Source of the DNA: Polyangiaceae bacterium
GTDB taxonomy: Bacteria; Myxococcota_A; Polyangia; Polyangiales; Polyangiaceae
Assembly (NCBI GenBank): GCA_015075635.1
Contig: JABTUA010000003.1
Location: 62,001-126,000, forward strand
DNA length: 64,000 nt
Direction of reading: 5' to 3'
The position numbers and the translations under genes were made by a program. Numbering within the stretch: the stretch's first letter is position 1; every line of letters begins with the position of its first letter. This document shows positions 24,935 to 34,421 of this stretch, in pieces. The notes under the pieces were generated by a model. That model saw only the letters and a list, made by a program, of their open reading frames with translations, was not told where the DNA came from and did no database searches.

Positions 24935-26059
24935 ATGCGGGCCGCACTCGTGAGTGCGGCGCTGACCGCGCTCGCGGCTAGCGCCTGCGTGGTGTCCTTC
25001 GACGGCTACGAGCTCGGGTCGGGCGGAGGCAGCGCGGGTGCGCCTGCGGGAGGCGCTGGCGGCGGCTCCGGCGGAACCATCACCGCTGGCAGCGGAGGCG
25101 CGGCGACCGGTGGCAGCAGCGGCAGCGCGACCGGCGGAAGTGGCGGCGCGACCGGCGGAAGTGGAGGCACGACCGGCGGCGCTGGCGGAGCGACGGGTGG
25201 CAGCGGCGGCGCGACCGGCGGCAGCGCCGGCACGACCGGCGGAAGTGGCGGAGCGACGGGTGGCAGCGGCGGCACGACCGGCGGCAGCGGCGGCACGACC
25301 GGCGGCAGTGGCGGCACGACCGGCGGCAGCGGCGGCACGACCGGCGGAAGTGGCGGAGCGACGGGCGGCACCGGCGGGGCGACGGGCGGCACTGGCGGCG
25401 GACCCACCTGCCCAGGCGGGGGTGGCACCGCTCAGATGCTGGCGATGCCTGGCGGCTGCATCGACAAGACCGAGGTCACTCAGGAGCAGTACTCTGCGTG
25501 GCTCGGCGGGAGCCCCTCGACCAGCGGGCAGCCAACCGGGTGCAGCGGCAACACGAGCTTCGTCCCGAGCTGCAACTACAACCCGGTGACCACGGCGAAC
25601 AAGCCGGTGGTCTGCGTCGACTGGTGCGACGCTTTCGCCTATTGCAAAGCCGCCGGCAAGCGCCTGTGCGGGGCCATCGGCGGCGGCACGGTAGCCCCAG
25701 CGTCCAACACCGATCCCGCGAAGAGCCAATGGCACCTCGCCTGCACGCAGAACGGAACCCGGACCTACCCCTACGGATCCATCTTCGACAAGCTCGCCTG
25801 CGTCGGTCTGGACAACAACAACTTCATCGCCACGCAGAACGTGGGCAGCGTTCCCACCTGCCAGGGCGGCTACCCGTTGCTCTACGACATGAGCGGCAAC
25901 GCCGCCGAGTGGGAGGACTCCTGCGAGACGAACGGTGACTGCTACGCCCGGGGCGGGCACTACCTCTCGGTGCCAGCGGATCTGGCCTGCGCTGCGAAGC
26001 CGAAGTTCCCTCGCATGTCGCACGACAAGTCGCGCGGGTTCCGCTGCTGTGCGGATTGA
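24935..26059 (+). CDS. SUMF1 (formylglycine-generating-enzyme-like) domain lipoprotein
   Basis: The 374-residue lipoprotein has a signal peptide ending ALAASAC, a ~120-residue Gly/Ser/Ala/Thr linker (GGSGGTTG units) and a C-terminal SUMF1 domain of ~215 residues. Family landmarks include IDKTEVTQEQYSAWL, CVDWCDAFAYCKAAGKRLCG, LYDMSGNAAEWEDSC and RGFRCCAD. The copper-binding Cys pair of true formylglycine-generating enzymes is not evident, so a structural or lectin-like role is more likely than catalysis. Many additional Cys suggest disulfides. Confidence 0.8.
   Translation: MRAALVSAALTALAASACVVSFDGYELGSGGGSAGAPAGGAGGGSGGTITAGSGGAATGGSSGSATGGSGGATGGSGGTTGGAGGATGGSGGATGGSAGTTGGSGGATGGSGGTTGGSGGTTGGSGGTTGGSGGTTGGSGGATGGTGGATGGTGGGPTCPGGGGTAQMLAMPGGCIDKTEVTQEQYSAWLGGSPSTSGQPTGCSGNTSFVPSCNYNPVTTANKPVVCVDWCDAFAYCKAAGKRLCGAIGGGTVAPASNTDPAKSQWHLACTQNGTRTYPYGSIFDKLACVGLDNNNFIATQNVGSVPTCQGGYPLLYDMSGNAAEWEDSCETNGDCYARGGHYLSVPADLACAAKPKFPRMSHDKSRGFRCCAD
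25072..25394 (+). repeat. Coding tandem repeat, GGSGGTTG / GGSGGATG units
   Basis: About thirteen copies of a 24-base unit encode Gly-Gly-Ser-Gly-Gly-(Thr or Ala)-Thr-Gly in the SUMF1-like lipoprotein. It is the longest of the Gly-linker arrays in the window and differs in sequence from the GGTGGSAT array at 1969-2238, so the arrays arose or were homogenised separately. Confidence 0.85.
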
Positions 26060-26062
26060 GCC

Positions 26063-27682
26063 TCAGTAGACCGTCAGCGCCTTCTCGATCAGACCCGCGA
26101 TCTCGTTCAGCTCGGGGTCGGTACCCCCGGGGTTCGCCGCCGCGGCCAGCTGCTTGGCCTTCGCGAGCTCCTGCTTCGCCGTGGACGGGTTCTTCAGCGC
26201 CTCGGCGTAGGCGATGATGGCCTTGGCCTTGGCCAGGTACTTGGGCGGGGTGGAGAGCAGCGCGCCGAGCGTCGACTTGGCCGACGTCTCTTGCTTCGCG
26301 TGTCCAGTCGGCAGCTGCCAGCGCACGACCACCTCGACCGGATCGGCGCCGTCGAACGCGGACGCAGCGCACGGCGCCACGACCTGGTTGAACACCATGG
26401 CATCGTCCGGCGCTAGGTGCTGCGGCTCGATGACCTCGGGGTTCGTCGAGTACTCCTCGCCGTAGAACTTCTGGATGCCCATGTACCAGGGCAAGCGCAG
26501 CTCCACGCCCACCGAGCGCGCTGCGATGTCCATGGTCTCGTCGAAGCGCTTGCCGAACATGTTCTTGGCTTCGCTCGTCGTGTCCAGGTACACGTAGGCG
26601 CCCCGGCCCGCGTCGGTGACGGTGTTCATCAAGGTGTCGTTCACGCCGGCGCCCACGCCGACGCCGACCAGATAGATGCCGTCGCCGTCGTTCGTGGCGG
26701 CGCCGTCGCCGATGATCTTCTCCTGCGTGACGCCCACGTTGGCGATGCCGTCGCTGATCAACACGACCCGGTTGAGCTTGCTCGGGTCGAAGCTCTTCTG
26801 CGCCAGGCTGTAGCCCTTGGTGAGCCCGCCGTTCAGGTCCGTGCCGCCACCGGCGGAGAGCGACTTGGCCAATGAGACGACCTTGGCGTCGCTCGGCCCG
26901 CTGGCGACGTGCGAGTCCAGCACCACCGCCTGCGCGGTGTTCCAGGTGACCATGCTGACGATGTCGCCGGGCTTCAGCTGCGCCGCGATGGCCAGCACGG
27001 CCTCCCGCTGCAACACGATCGGCTCGCCGCCCATCGAGCCCGAGGTGTCGAGGACGAAGGTCAGCACCATCGGGCGCCGTGGCTTCGTCGCCGCGGGAGA
27101 GGCCACCCCGATCTGAAGGTCGTAGCTGCCCGGCTCGTCGCCGGCGGCGAGCTCGGACACGATGGAGAGCTTGCCGGCGTCCGCGGCGGGATAGCCGACG
27201 TTGTAGTAGTTCAAGAACTCGTAGGTCCTGAGGATGTGGGGCGGGACTTGCTGGCCCGTCGAGAGCAGGCGTCGCGCGATGGTGGGCGACGCCATCGAAT
27301 TCGAGTCGTCGGAGGACAGGAAGAACACTGCGTCCTCGGTCGGGTCGAGGGCCGCGCACAGGTCCGCGTCGCCGGCGTCGGCGTCGGTTCCCGCGTCCTC
27401 GGCTGGGCCGGCGCCCGCGGCGCCGCCGGTGCTGGCGCCGCCGAACCCACCGGTGGCCGCGCCGCCGGAGCCGCTGTAGGCGCCTGCCGCACCGCCGTAG
27501 CCGCCGCCGCCGCCGAAGCCCGGGCTCGCGTCAGAGTGCAGACCGCCTCCCATGGACCCGCCAAAGCCGGCGTTGCCGGCCGCGCCCGTCGGAGAAGCGT
27601 CACCACCGTCCGAGCTCGAGCACGCGCCGAGCGCCGCTCCCAAGAGGACCAGAACCGCCGCGCCAAGCAAGGTCGTCCGCAT
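26063..27682 (-). CDS. von Willebrand factor A-domain lipoprotein (YfbK-like)
   Basis: The 539-residue protein has lipobox LGAC, a Gly/Ala/Asp linker to ~residue 105, and an N-terminal vWF-associated segment (SNSMASPTIARRLLSTGQQVPPHILRTYEFLNYYNVGYP) as found in YfbK. The vWA domain has a complete MIDAS: DTSGSMGG, then T in GGTDL and D in LISDGIANVG. Such domains bind proteins or metal-dependent ligands. A C-terminal helical segment (AKAKAIIAYAEALKNPSTAKQELAKAKQL) ends the protein. Its 3' end is 3 bases from the convergent SUMF1-like gene. Confidence 0.85.
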   Translation of the reverse strand: MRTTLLGAAVLVLLGAALGACSSSDGGDASPTGAAGNAGFGGSMGGGLHSDASPGFGGGGGYGGAAGAYSGSGGAATGGFGGASTGGAAGAGPAEDAGTDADAGDADLCAALDPTEDAVFFLSSDDSNSMASPTIARRLLSTGQQVPPHILRTYEFLNYYNVGYPAADAGKLSIVSELAAGDEPGSYDLQIGVASPAATKPRRPMVLTFVLDTSGSMGGEPIVLQREAVLAIAAQLKPGDIVSMVTWNTAQAVVLDSHVASGPSDAKVVSLAKSLSAGGGTDLNGGLTKGYSLAQKSFDPSKLNRVVLISDGIANVGVTQEKIIGDGAATNDGDGIYLVGVGVGAGVNDTLMNTVTDAGRGAYVYLDTTSEAKNMFGKRFDETMDIAARSVGVELRLPWYMGIQKFYGEEYSTNPEVIEPQHLAPDDAMVFNQVVAPCAASAFDGADPVEVVVRWQLPTGHAKQETSAKSTLGALLSTPPKYLAKAKAIIAYAEALKNPSTAKQELAKAKQLAAAANPGGTDPELNEIAGLIEKALTVY

Positions 27683-27811
27683 GTCTCACTCTCCTGTCGG
27701 GGGGCGGTTTGCAACGCCCGTGCCGGGGCGCGTGGCACAGGCTGGCACGCTCCCGATTTCGGGTGCGCCGCCGGGGCGCCTCTGCTTCGATCCCGACCGG
27801 AGGGCGTCGGG

Positions 27812-29860
27812 TTGGAGAGCGAGCTAAAACGCCTGACGCGGGCCTACCAAGCGCTGTGCTCGTGCCAGAGCCAGATCGTGCGCGCCGCGTCGGAGCAGGA
27901 GATGCTCGATTCGGTGTGCCGAACGCTGGTCGACGTCGGGCGCTACCGCATGGCTTGGGTCGGGTACGCCGAGCACGATCCGCAGCGAACGGTCCGGCCC
28001 GTGGCGGTCGCGGGTGAAGAGGCCGGCTACCTGAGCTCGATTCGCGTCAGCTGGGCAGACGACGTCCACGGTCACGGCCCGAGCGGCACCGCCATCCGCA
28101 CCGGCCAGCCTCATGTCAACCGCGACAGCGACACGAACCCCGCGTTCGCGCCCTGGCGGGAGGACGCCCTGAGGCGTGGATTCCGCTCCTCGGTGGCGCT
28201 GCCGCTGTCAGCGGAGGGGGAGGTGTTCGGCGCGCTGTCCGTCTACTCGGCGGAGCCCGACGCGTTCGACGGCCACGAGTGCTCGCTGCTCATCCGCTTC
28301 GCCGAGGACCTGGCGTTCGGGGTGAGCGCCTTGCGCGCGCGCCGGAGCCTGGCGCAGCGCGACACCGAAGCCCGACAGTTGGTCCGCGAGCTGGGTGAAC
28401 GCGTCAAGGAGCTCACGGCGCTGCACCAGGGAGCGCGCCTGTTGTTGCAGGGCACTGGCACCGTGGAGGACAGACTCCCGGAGCTGGCTCGCCTGCTGCC
28501 TCCCGCGATGGAGCATCCAGAGCACACGACCGCCTGCATCAGCTACGCGGGCCACACCTACGCGACCGAAGGGCACGCACCTTCGGCTCGAGTGCTGAGC
28601 GCGCAGTTCGAGACGGCCGCGGGCGGGCGTGGCTCGGTCGAGGTCGACGATCATGGCCCGGCCGACCGGGAAGGCGCGTTCCTTCCCGAAGAGCGCGCCC
28701 TCCTGGCATCGCTCGCGGACATGCTGCGGGTCGCGCTCGATCGGCAGCAGGCGGTGGAGGCGCTGCGGTCGGCGAACGAGCGCATGAACCTGGCCTTCGA
28801 GGCCGCGGGCATGGGTGTCTGGGAGTGGGACGTCGCCGAAAACCAGGTGCGCTGGTCCGAGCACCTGGCCCGCATGGTGGGGCTCGTCGGGGAGCAGCGC
28901 GGCCCCTTCGGGGAGCAGCGCGAGCTGATCCACCCGGACGACCGCGAGCGCCTGTACCAAAGGCTGGAGCGCGCGGGCCGAGGTGAGGACGACCTCCGCG
29001 GTATGGAGTTCCGGATCGTTCGCGCCGGAGGCGGCTGGCGCCAGATGCTGGCGCGCGCGCGGTTCTTCCCCGAGCCGCCCGCTCGTCCCACCCGCATCCT
29101 GGTGGTGCTGCTCGACGTCAGCGAGCGGCACGCGCTGGAGGAGGGGTTTCGCCAGGCGCAGAAGGTCGAAGCCCTCGGCCAGGTCGCGGCCGGTGTCGCC
29201 CACGACTTCAACAACCTGGTGACGGTGCTCCTGGGCGCCGCCGAGGCGCTCCGCGAGCAGGCCCCGGCGAACGCTTCATGGCGTCCGCTGGTGGAGGACG
29301 TGTCGGAGGCCAGCGAGCGCGCCCGACGACTGACCGCCCAGCTGCTCACCTTCTCACGCAAGAGCAAGTTCCAGCCGGCGGCGGTGGACGTCTGCGACCT
29401 GGTGACCCGGCTCGAGCCCGTCCTGACGCGCTTGGTCGGCGAGGCCGCCGAGCTGCGCTTCGAGCTCGATCTCGGCGCCGGCAGGGTCTGGGCCGACCCT
29501 GCGCAGATCGAACAAGTGGTGATGAACCTGGTCGTGAACGCGCGCGACGCCATGCCAGAGGGCGGGCGGCTGACGGTGAAGACGCACGCGAGCGAGGTCG
29601 TCGGCCGCTCGGGGGCGGGCGCCGGCCCCGCGCGCTACGCGGTGATCGAGGTGAGCGACTCCGGTCCCGGCATCGCCCCGGCGATTCAGGAGCGCATCTT
29701 CGAGCCGTTCTTCACCACCAAAGGAGTCGGCAACGGCACGGGGCTCGGCCTTGCGCTGGTGACCCGGGTCGCGCGGGAGTGGCAAGGCTTCGTGGAGCTG
29801 GAGAGCTCGCCGGGCCGCGGCGCGACGTTTCGCGTGCTCCTGCCTCGGCTGGCGGAGTGA
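27812..29860 (+). CDS. Orphan GAF-PAS sensor histidine kinase
   Basis: The 682-residue cytoplasmic protein has a GAF domain (~15-165: SEQEMLDSVCRTLVDVGRYRMAWVGYAEHD), a second GAF-like region (~190-310), a PAS domain (~315-440: NERMNLAFEAAGMGVWEWDV...IHPDDRERLYQRL), a HisKA with VAHDFNNL, and an HATPase with NLVVNARDAMPEGG, DSGPGI and GTGLGLALV. The H-D-F-N-N variant places it in the HPK4-like group. The start is an unusual TTG at 27812, preceded at optimum distance by ggaggg (27799-27804). No response regulator is adjacent. Confidence 0.85.
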   Translation: MESELKRLTRAYQALCSCQSQIVRAASEQEMLDSVCRTLVDVGRYRMAWVGYAEHDPQRTVRPVAVAGEEAGYLSSIRVSWADDVHGHGPSGTAIRTGQPHVNRDSDTNPAFAPWREDALRRGFRSSVALPLSAEGEVFGALSVYSAEPDAFDGHECSLLIRFAEDLAFGVSALRARRSLAQRDTEARQLVRELGERVKELTALHQGARLLLQGTGTVEDRLPELARLLPPAMEHPEHTTACISYAGHTYATEGHAPSARVLSAQFETAAGGRGSVEVDDHGPADREGAFLPEERALLASLADMLRVALDRQQAVEALRSANERMNLAFEAAGMGVWEWDVAENQVRWSEHLARMVGLVGEQRGPFGEQRELIHPDDRERLYQRLERAGRGEDDLRGMEFRIVRAGGGWRQMLARARFFPEPPARPTRILVVLLDVSERHALEEGFRQAQKVEALGQVAAGVAHDFNNLVTVLLGAAEALREQAPANASWRPLVEDVSEASERARRLTAQLLTFSRKSKFQPAAVDVCDLVTRLEPVLTRLVGEAAELRFELDLGAGRVWADPAQIEQVVMNLVVNARDAMPEGGRLTVKTHASEVVGRSGAGAGPARYAVIEVSDSGPGIAPAIQERIFEPFFTTKGVGNGTGLGLALVTRVAREWQGFVELESSPGRGATFRVLLPRLAE

Positions 29861-29864
29861 GAGC

Positions 29865-30560
29865 TCACCCGTCGCCGCGCGACAGCGCGAAGGCGTGGCG
29901 GACGTCCTTGCCGCGCACCATGAACACCACCATCTCCGCGATGTTCGTGGCGTGGTCGGCGATGCGCTCCAGGTACTTCGCGATCGACTGTAGGCGGGTC
30001 GCGCGGAACACGCTATCGGAGTCCTTCATCATCAGCTGGAGCAGCTCCGGGAAGAGCTGGGCGTAGTAGGCGTCCACCTGCCCGTCGCGCTCGATGACCT
30101 CTTCGGCCGCCTCGGTGTTGCCGGCGACGAAGGCGTCCAGGGCGTCGTGCAGCATGGCCAGGGCGGCTTCGGCGATGCGAGTCACGCTGGTGGTGGCGGG
30201 CAGTGGCGGCTCCGCTGCCAGCTCGATCACGCGCTCGCAGACGTTCACGCCGAGGTCCCCCATGCGCTCGAGATCCGTGACCAGCTTCATGGTCGTGGTG
30301 ATGAAGCGCAGGTCGCTGGCTACCGGCTGGCGACGGGCGAGGATCTTCAGGCACAGCTGGTCGATGTCGAGCTCGAGCTGGTCGATTTGGTTGTCGATGC
30401 GAATGGTGAGCCGGGCGAGCTCCGCGTCGCGCTCGCTGAACGCACGCATCGCCTGGGCGAGCAGCTCCTCGGTCCGGGCCCCCATCAAGAGCACCTGCTC
30501 CCGGAGCTTCTCGAGCTCCGCCTCGTACTCGCGATCAGTGTGCCTTTGCAGAGATGTCAT
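29865..30560 (-). CDS. phoU: Phosphate-uptake regulator PhoU
   Basis: The 231-residue protein has the two-repeat helical PhoU fold, each repeat with a metal-binding ExxxD(xxxD)-type patch: MKLVTDLERMGDLGVNVCER and AKYLERIADHATNIAEMV are visible. PhoU links the Pst transporter to PhoR and represses the Pho regulon when phosphate is plentiful. It overlaps pstB by 4 bases (ATGA), consistent with tight coupling in pstS-C-A-B-phoU. Its stop lies 4 bases from the convergent histidine-kinase gene. Confidence 0.94.
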   Translation of the reverse strand: MTSLQRHTDREYEAELEKLREQVLLMGARTEELLAQAMRAFSERDAELARLTIRIDNQIDQLELDIDQLCLKILARRQPVASDLRFITTTMKLVTDLERMGDLGVNVCERVIELAAEPPLPATTSVTRIAEAALAMLHDALDAFVAGNTEAAEEVIERDGQVDAYYAQLFPELLQLMMKDSDSVFRATRLQSIAKYLERIADHATNIAEMVVFMVRGKDVRHAFALSRGDG

Positions 30561-31402
30561 CCGAACCGCCCCGTGATGTAGTCCTCGGTCTGCTTCTCGC
30601 TCGGCCGGGTGAAGATCACGTCCGTCCGGTCGTACTCCACCAGCTCGCCCAGGTAGAAGAAAGCGGTGAAGTCGGCGACGCGCGCCGCTTGCTGCATGTT
30701 GTGGGTGACGATCACGATCGTGTACCGCTCGCGCAGCTCGTGGATGAGCTCTTCGACCCGTGCCGTGGCGATTGGGTCCAGCGCCGAGCACGGCTCGTCC
30801 ATGAGTAGCACCTCCGGCTCGAGTGCCAAGGAGCGGGCGATGCACAGGCGCTGTTGCTGGCCGCCGCTCAGGCTGGTGCCCGAGCGGCCGAGGACGTCCT
30901 TGACCTCGTCCCAGAGCGCGACCTGGCGCAGGACGCGCTCGGTCAGCTCCTCGGGGTCCTTGGGGCGGATGCCGTTCAGCTTGAGCCCGGCCAGTACGTT
31001 CTCCCGGATGGTCATGGTCGGGAAGGGGTTCGGCTTCTGGAACACCATCCCGACGCGGCGCCGGACCCGAACCGGGTCCACGTCCCGGGCGTAGATGTCC
31101 TCTTGGTCGAGCAGCACCTTGCCCGCGACCCGGGCGCCCGGCACCACCTCGTGCATGCGGTTCAGACAGCGGATGAAGGTGGACTTGCCGCAGCCCGAAG
31201 GACCGATGATCGCCGTCACGTGCTTGTCCTCGACGGGCAAGGTCACGCCTTTCAGGACCTCGGTGGCTCCGAAGTAGGCCTTCAGGGTGTCGGCGCGCAT
31301 CTTCGGAGCGTCCGCCGCGGGCGGGGTGCTCTGGCGGGTTTTGGCCCGCGCGGGGCGCGTGGACTCGGCGACGCGGACCAGGGGTAGGGAGCTTTGCATC
31401 AT
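30557..31402 (-). CDS. pstB: Phosphate ABC transporter ATP-binding protein
   Basis: The protein (281 residues) contains Walker A GPSGCGKST (~67-75), signature LSGGQQQRL, Walker B LLMDEPCSALDP, and the H-loop THNMQQ typical of PstB. It is about 35 residues longer at the N-terminus than most PstB; an internal ATG at 31300 would give the usual length. The overlap of the first ATG with the pstA stop (ATGA) argues for the upstream start. It hydrolyses ATP to drive phosphate import through PstC/PstA. Confidence 0.95.
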   Translation of the reverse strand: MMQSSLPLVRVAESTRPARAKTRQSTPPAADAPKMRADTLKAYFGATEVLKGVTLPVEDKHVTAIIGPSGCGKSTFIRCLNRMHEVVPGARVAGKVLLDQEDIYARDVDPVRVRRRVGMVFQKPNPFPTMTIRENVLAGLKLNGIRPKDPEELTERVLRQVALWDEVKDVLGRSGTSLSGGQQQRLCIARSLALEPEVLLMDEPCSALDPIATARVEELIHELRERYTIVIVTHNMQQAARVADFTAFFYLGELVEYDRTDVIFTRPSEKQTEDYITGRFG

Positions 31403-32241
31403 CGGGACCTCACGCGGTTTCTCACCAACAGGCGAGCGGAGACGTTCAAGATCAGGACCATGCCGACCAACACCAGCGCGGCGGCCCAGGCCTTCTGGTG
31501 CCAGTCGTCGTACGGCGAGACGGCGTAGGTGTAGATCTGCACCGGCAAGGAGGCCGTGGGTTGGGCGAGCCCGCTCGGCCAGAACGAGTTGTTGAAGGCG
31601 GTGAACAAGAGCGGGGCCGTCTCACCGGCGACGCGCGCGACCGCCAGCATGATTCCAGTGGCGATGCCCGGCGCCGCGGTGCGTAGCACCACGCGCAAGG
31701 TTGCGCGCCACTTGGGGACACCCAGACCGAGCGCCGCTTCGCGCAGCGACTCGGGCACCAAGCGAAGCAGCTCTTCCGTGGTGCGGGTGATGGTCGGCAG
31801 CATGAGCACGGCGAGGGCGACGCCGCCGGCCAAGGCCGAGAAGCTCTTGGTCCTGAGCACGATCAGCGTGTAGACGAAGATGCCGACGGTGATGCTGGGG
31901 ATGCCGGACATCACGTCGGCGGAGAAGCGCACCAGCTTGGCGAAGCGGTGGTTGCCGAACTCGGCCAGGTACACACCGGCCAGAACGCCGGGCGGAATGC
32001 CGAACAGACAAGCGAGGCCCACCAGCTCCAAGGTGCCGACCAGCGCGTTGGCCATGCCGCCGCCGGTCTCCCCGACGGGTTTCGGCAGCTCCGTGAAGAA
32101 GGCCGCGTCGATGCCGCCGATGCCTCGGGAAGCCACGTAGAACAGCACCAGACCCAGCGGGATCAGCGCGAGCAGCGTGGCTACCAGGCAAGCGCCGCGC
32201 ACCACCGCGTCCACGAGCTTGCGCCGCGTATGCTTCATCAT
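31399..32241 (-). CDS. pstA: Phosphate ABC transporter permease
   Basis: A 280-residue inner-membrane permease with six predicted helices. The coupling (EAA) loop reads ESLREAALGLGVPKWRATLRVVL, placing Gly as in PstA. The segment GIGGIDAAFFTELP and the ARVAGETAPLLFTA stretch are also diagnostic. The ATG at 32241 overlaps the pstC stop (ATGA); a GTG further upstream is less likely. With PstC it forms the channel for phosphate. Confidence 0.95.
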   Translation of the reverse strand: MMKHTRRKLVDAVVRGACLVATLLALIPLGLVLFYVASRGIGGIDAAFFTELPKPVGETGGGMANALVGTLELVGLACLFGIPPGVLAGVYLAEFGNHRFAKLVRFSADVMSGIPSITVGIFVYTLIVLRTKSFSALAGGVALAVLMLPTITRTTEELLRLVPESLREAALGLGVPKWRATLRVVLRTAAPGIATGIMLAVARVAGETAPLLFTAFNNSFWPSGLAQPTASLPVQIYTYAVSPYDDWHQKAWAAALVLVGMVLILNVSARLLVRNRVRSR

Positions 32242-33224
32242 GAGCGGGCTCCCTGCGGGAGGCGTCCGACGCGCCACACCAAGAGGCGAGCGATGACGTT
32301 CAGGATCAGCGTCACCGCGAACAACAAGAGGCCGATCTCCGCCAGCGCGCCCAGGTAGACGTCACCCGTCGCCTCGGTGAACTCGTTGGCGATGACGCTG
32401 GCCATGGTGTAGCCGGGGGCGAACAGCGAGGTGCTGATGTCCGCGCGATTGCCGATCACCATGGTGATGGCCATCGTCTCGCCCAGCGCGCGACCCAGGC
32501 CCAGGATGATCGCGCCGATGATGCCCGAGCGGGCGTAGGGCAGGATGGCGAAGCGGAGCGCCTCCCAGCGGGTCGAGCCCAGGGCCAGGGCGCCCTCGCG
32601 GAGCGTGTCCGGGACCGCGCGCAGCACCTCGCGGGACACGCTCGAGATGGTCGGCGTGATCATGATGGCGAGGATGATGCCGCCCGCCAGCATGCCGAAG
32701 CCCTGGTGCGGCCCCTGGAACAGCGGCAGAAAGCCCAGCGTCTTGCCCAGGAAGGGCTCCAGGTGATTCCTGAGGAACGGCGCCAGCGCGAAGATGCCCC
32801 ACAGGCCGTAGATGACGCTGGGTACCGCCGCGAGCAGCTCGACCAGGAAGCTGACCGGTGCCCGCAACCAGGCCGGAGCGAGCTCGGTCAGGAAGATGGC
32901 GACGCCCAGGGAGATCGGCACCGAGATGCAGAGGGCCAAGAGCGACGAGACGAGGGTGCCGTAGATGAAGGGGAGCGCGCCGAACGAGTCGCGCACCGGA
33001 TCCCAGTCCCGCCCCACGATGAAGCGCCAGCCGGAGTGCTCGATGGACGGCCGGGCGGCCGTCCACATCTCCAGCGCCATGGCGGCCAGCACCAGCACGA
33101 TGGCCATGGCGAACAAGCTCGCCACGCCGCGGAACAGAAAGTCGCCGAGGTTCACCTCGGGGCCGAGGCGCGCGAGCCAGCCGGGCCGCTTGCGAACCAG
33201 GGGGACTTCCGTCCGCGAGCTCAT
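32238..33224 (-). CDS. pstC: Phosphate ABC transporter permease
   Basis: The 328-residue protein has six helices, the coupling loop DTLREGALALGSTRWEALRFAILP, and LGRALGETMAITMVIGN, all typical of PstC. An N-terminal cytoplasmic tail of ~35 residues (RKRPGWLARLG) precedes the first helix. The gene begins 1 base before the stop of pstS, in the same operon. Periplasmic loop residues around DWDPVRDSFGALPFIYGTL match the family. Confidence 0.95.
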   Translation of the reverse strand: MSSRTEVPLVRKRPGWLARLGPEVNLGDFLFRGVASLFAMAIVLVLAAMALEMWTAARPSIEHSGWRFIVGRDWDPVRDSFGALPFIYGTLVSSLLALCISVPISLGVAIFLTELAPAWLRAPVSFLVELLAAVPSVIYGLWGIFALAPFLRNHLEPFLGKTLGFLPLFQGPHQGFGMLAGGIILAIMITPTISSVSREVLRAVPDTLREGALALGSTRWEALRFAILPYARSGIIGAIILGLGRALGETMAITMVIGNRADISTSLFAPGYTMASVIANEFTEATGDVYLGALAEIGLLLFAVTLILNVIARLLVWRVGRLPQGARS

Positions 33225-33225
33225 G

Positions 33226-34329
33226 TCACCCGCCAGAGAGCAGCTTCTCGTTGCCGGAGCGCAGCGACTTGATGCGCTCTTCGGTCTTCTTGATCAAGCT
33301 CTCCGGCAGCGGCGCGTAGTCCAGCTCCGCCGCGTGCTTCTGTCCGTCGTGGAGCGCCCACCACAGGAATTTGGCGATGGCCTCGCCTTTGACCTTGTTC
33401 TTGGCGTCCTCGTAGACCAGGAGATAGGTGAACGCGGAGATCGGGTACGCCGCCTCACCCGGGGGATCGGCCAGGGAGGCGGTCAGCGTGTCATCCACCT
33501 CGACGCCAGCCGCTGCGGCAGTGATGCTCTCCGGCTTGGGCTCGACGAACTTGCCGGCCTTGTTCTTGACGTGGGCGATGGGCAGCTTGTTCTGTCGCGC
33601 ATAGGCCAGCTCGACGTAGCCGACGGTGAAGGGAGTGGTCTTCACCTGGCCGGTGACGCCCTCGTTGCCCTTGGCGCCCAGTCCCACCGGCCACTTCACG
33701 CTCTTGCCGGCGCCGACCTTGTCCTTGAACTCCGGCGAGACCTTGACCAGGTAGTCGGTGAAGACGGCGGTCGTGCCGCTGCCGTCGGAGCGGTAGACGA
33801 CCGCGATGTCCTTGTCGGGCAGCTTCGCGTCCGAGTTGGCCTCGACGAGCTTGGGATCGTTCCACTTCTTGATCGTGCCGAGGAAGATGCCCGAGACAGC
33901 CTCGGCGCTCAGCTTCAGCGGGCCGCTCACGCCCGGCACGTTGTAGGTGATGATGACCGCGCCCAACGTGGACGGGATGTGGTGCAGCTTCGCCGGGGCC
34001 TTCTGCACTTCGTCGGCGGTCATGGGCGCGTCGCTCGCGCCGAAGTCCACGGTGCCGGCGCTGACCTGCCGAATGCCGCCGCCCGAGCCGATGGACTGGT
34101 AGTTGATGCGGACGTTCGGGTTGACCTTGTTGTACTCGCTCATCCACTTGCTGTAGAGCGGGTAGGGGAAGGTCGCGCCGGCGCCGACCAGGGTCACCTG
34201 TCCGGTCGCAGGAGCCGCCGAGCCGCTCCCTGCCGGGCCAGCCGCCGTGCCTTCGGTCTTCGAGCAGCCGAGCGCCAGGGCGATCGGCAGACACACCAAC
34301 ACGCTCACCGCATTCCTTCGGGAAATCAT
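33226..34329 (-). CDS. pstS: Phosphate-binding lipoprotein of the Pst transporter
   Basis: The 367-residue protein has lipobox LALGC (Cys22) and mature motifs for phosphate recognition: GAGATFPYPLYSKWMSEY, NYQSIGSGGGIRQV, GASDAPMTADE and YRSDGSGTTAVFTDYL. It captures phosphate outside the inner membrane and delivers it to PstCA. It is the first gene of the pst operon; a Pho box lies 57-75 bases upstream of the ATG at 34329. Confidence 0.95.
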   Translation of the reverse strand: MISRRNAVSVLVCLPIALALGCSKTEGTAAGPAGSGSAAPATGQVTLVGAGATFPYPLYSKWMSEYNKVNPNVRINYQSIGSGGGIRQVSAGTVDFGASDAPMTADEVQKAPAKLHHIPSTLGAVIITYNVPGVSGPLKLSAEAVSGIFLGTIKKWNDPKLVEANSDAKLPDKDIAVVYRSDGSGTTAVFTDYLVKVSPEFKDKVGAGKSVKWPVGLGAKGNEGVTGQVKTTPFTVGYVELAYARQNKLPIAHVKNKAGKFVEPKPESITAAAAGVEVDDTLTASLADPPGEAAYPISAFTYLLVYEDAKNKVKGEAIAKFLWWALHDGQKHAAELDYAPLPESLIKKTEERIKSLRSGNEKLLSGG

Positions 34330-34385
34330 GACGTAGCTCTCCTAACAGCGGCGCCCGCCCGGGGCGGGGCACCTCCGCAACAACC

Positions 34386-34404
34386 CTGTGACGATTTGGT
34401 GACG
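34386..34404 (-). promoter_or_regulatory. Pho box upstream of pstS
   Basis: On the minus strand the sequence gtcaccaaatcgtcacag contains two GTCA(C) units exactly 11 bases apart (TGAC at 34389 and 34400 on the plus strand). This is the spacing of PhoB direct repeats in E. coli (TGTCA-n6-TGTCA). It points toward pstS, whose start is 57 bases away. Confidence 0.7.
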
Positions 34405-34421
34405 GGCCGGGGGGCCGGGGA

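Noticed and set aside
25072..25394. Regular 24-base repeats considered as a CRISPR-like array
   Set aside because: There are no unique spacers; the repeats are contiguous, in frame and encode a Gly-rich linker.
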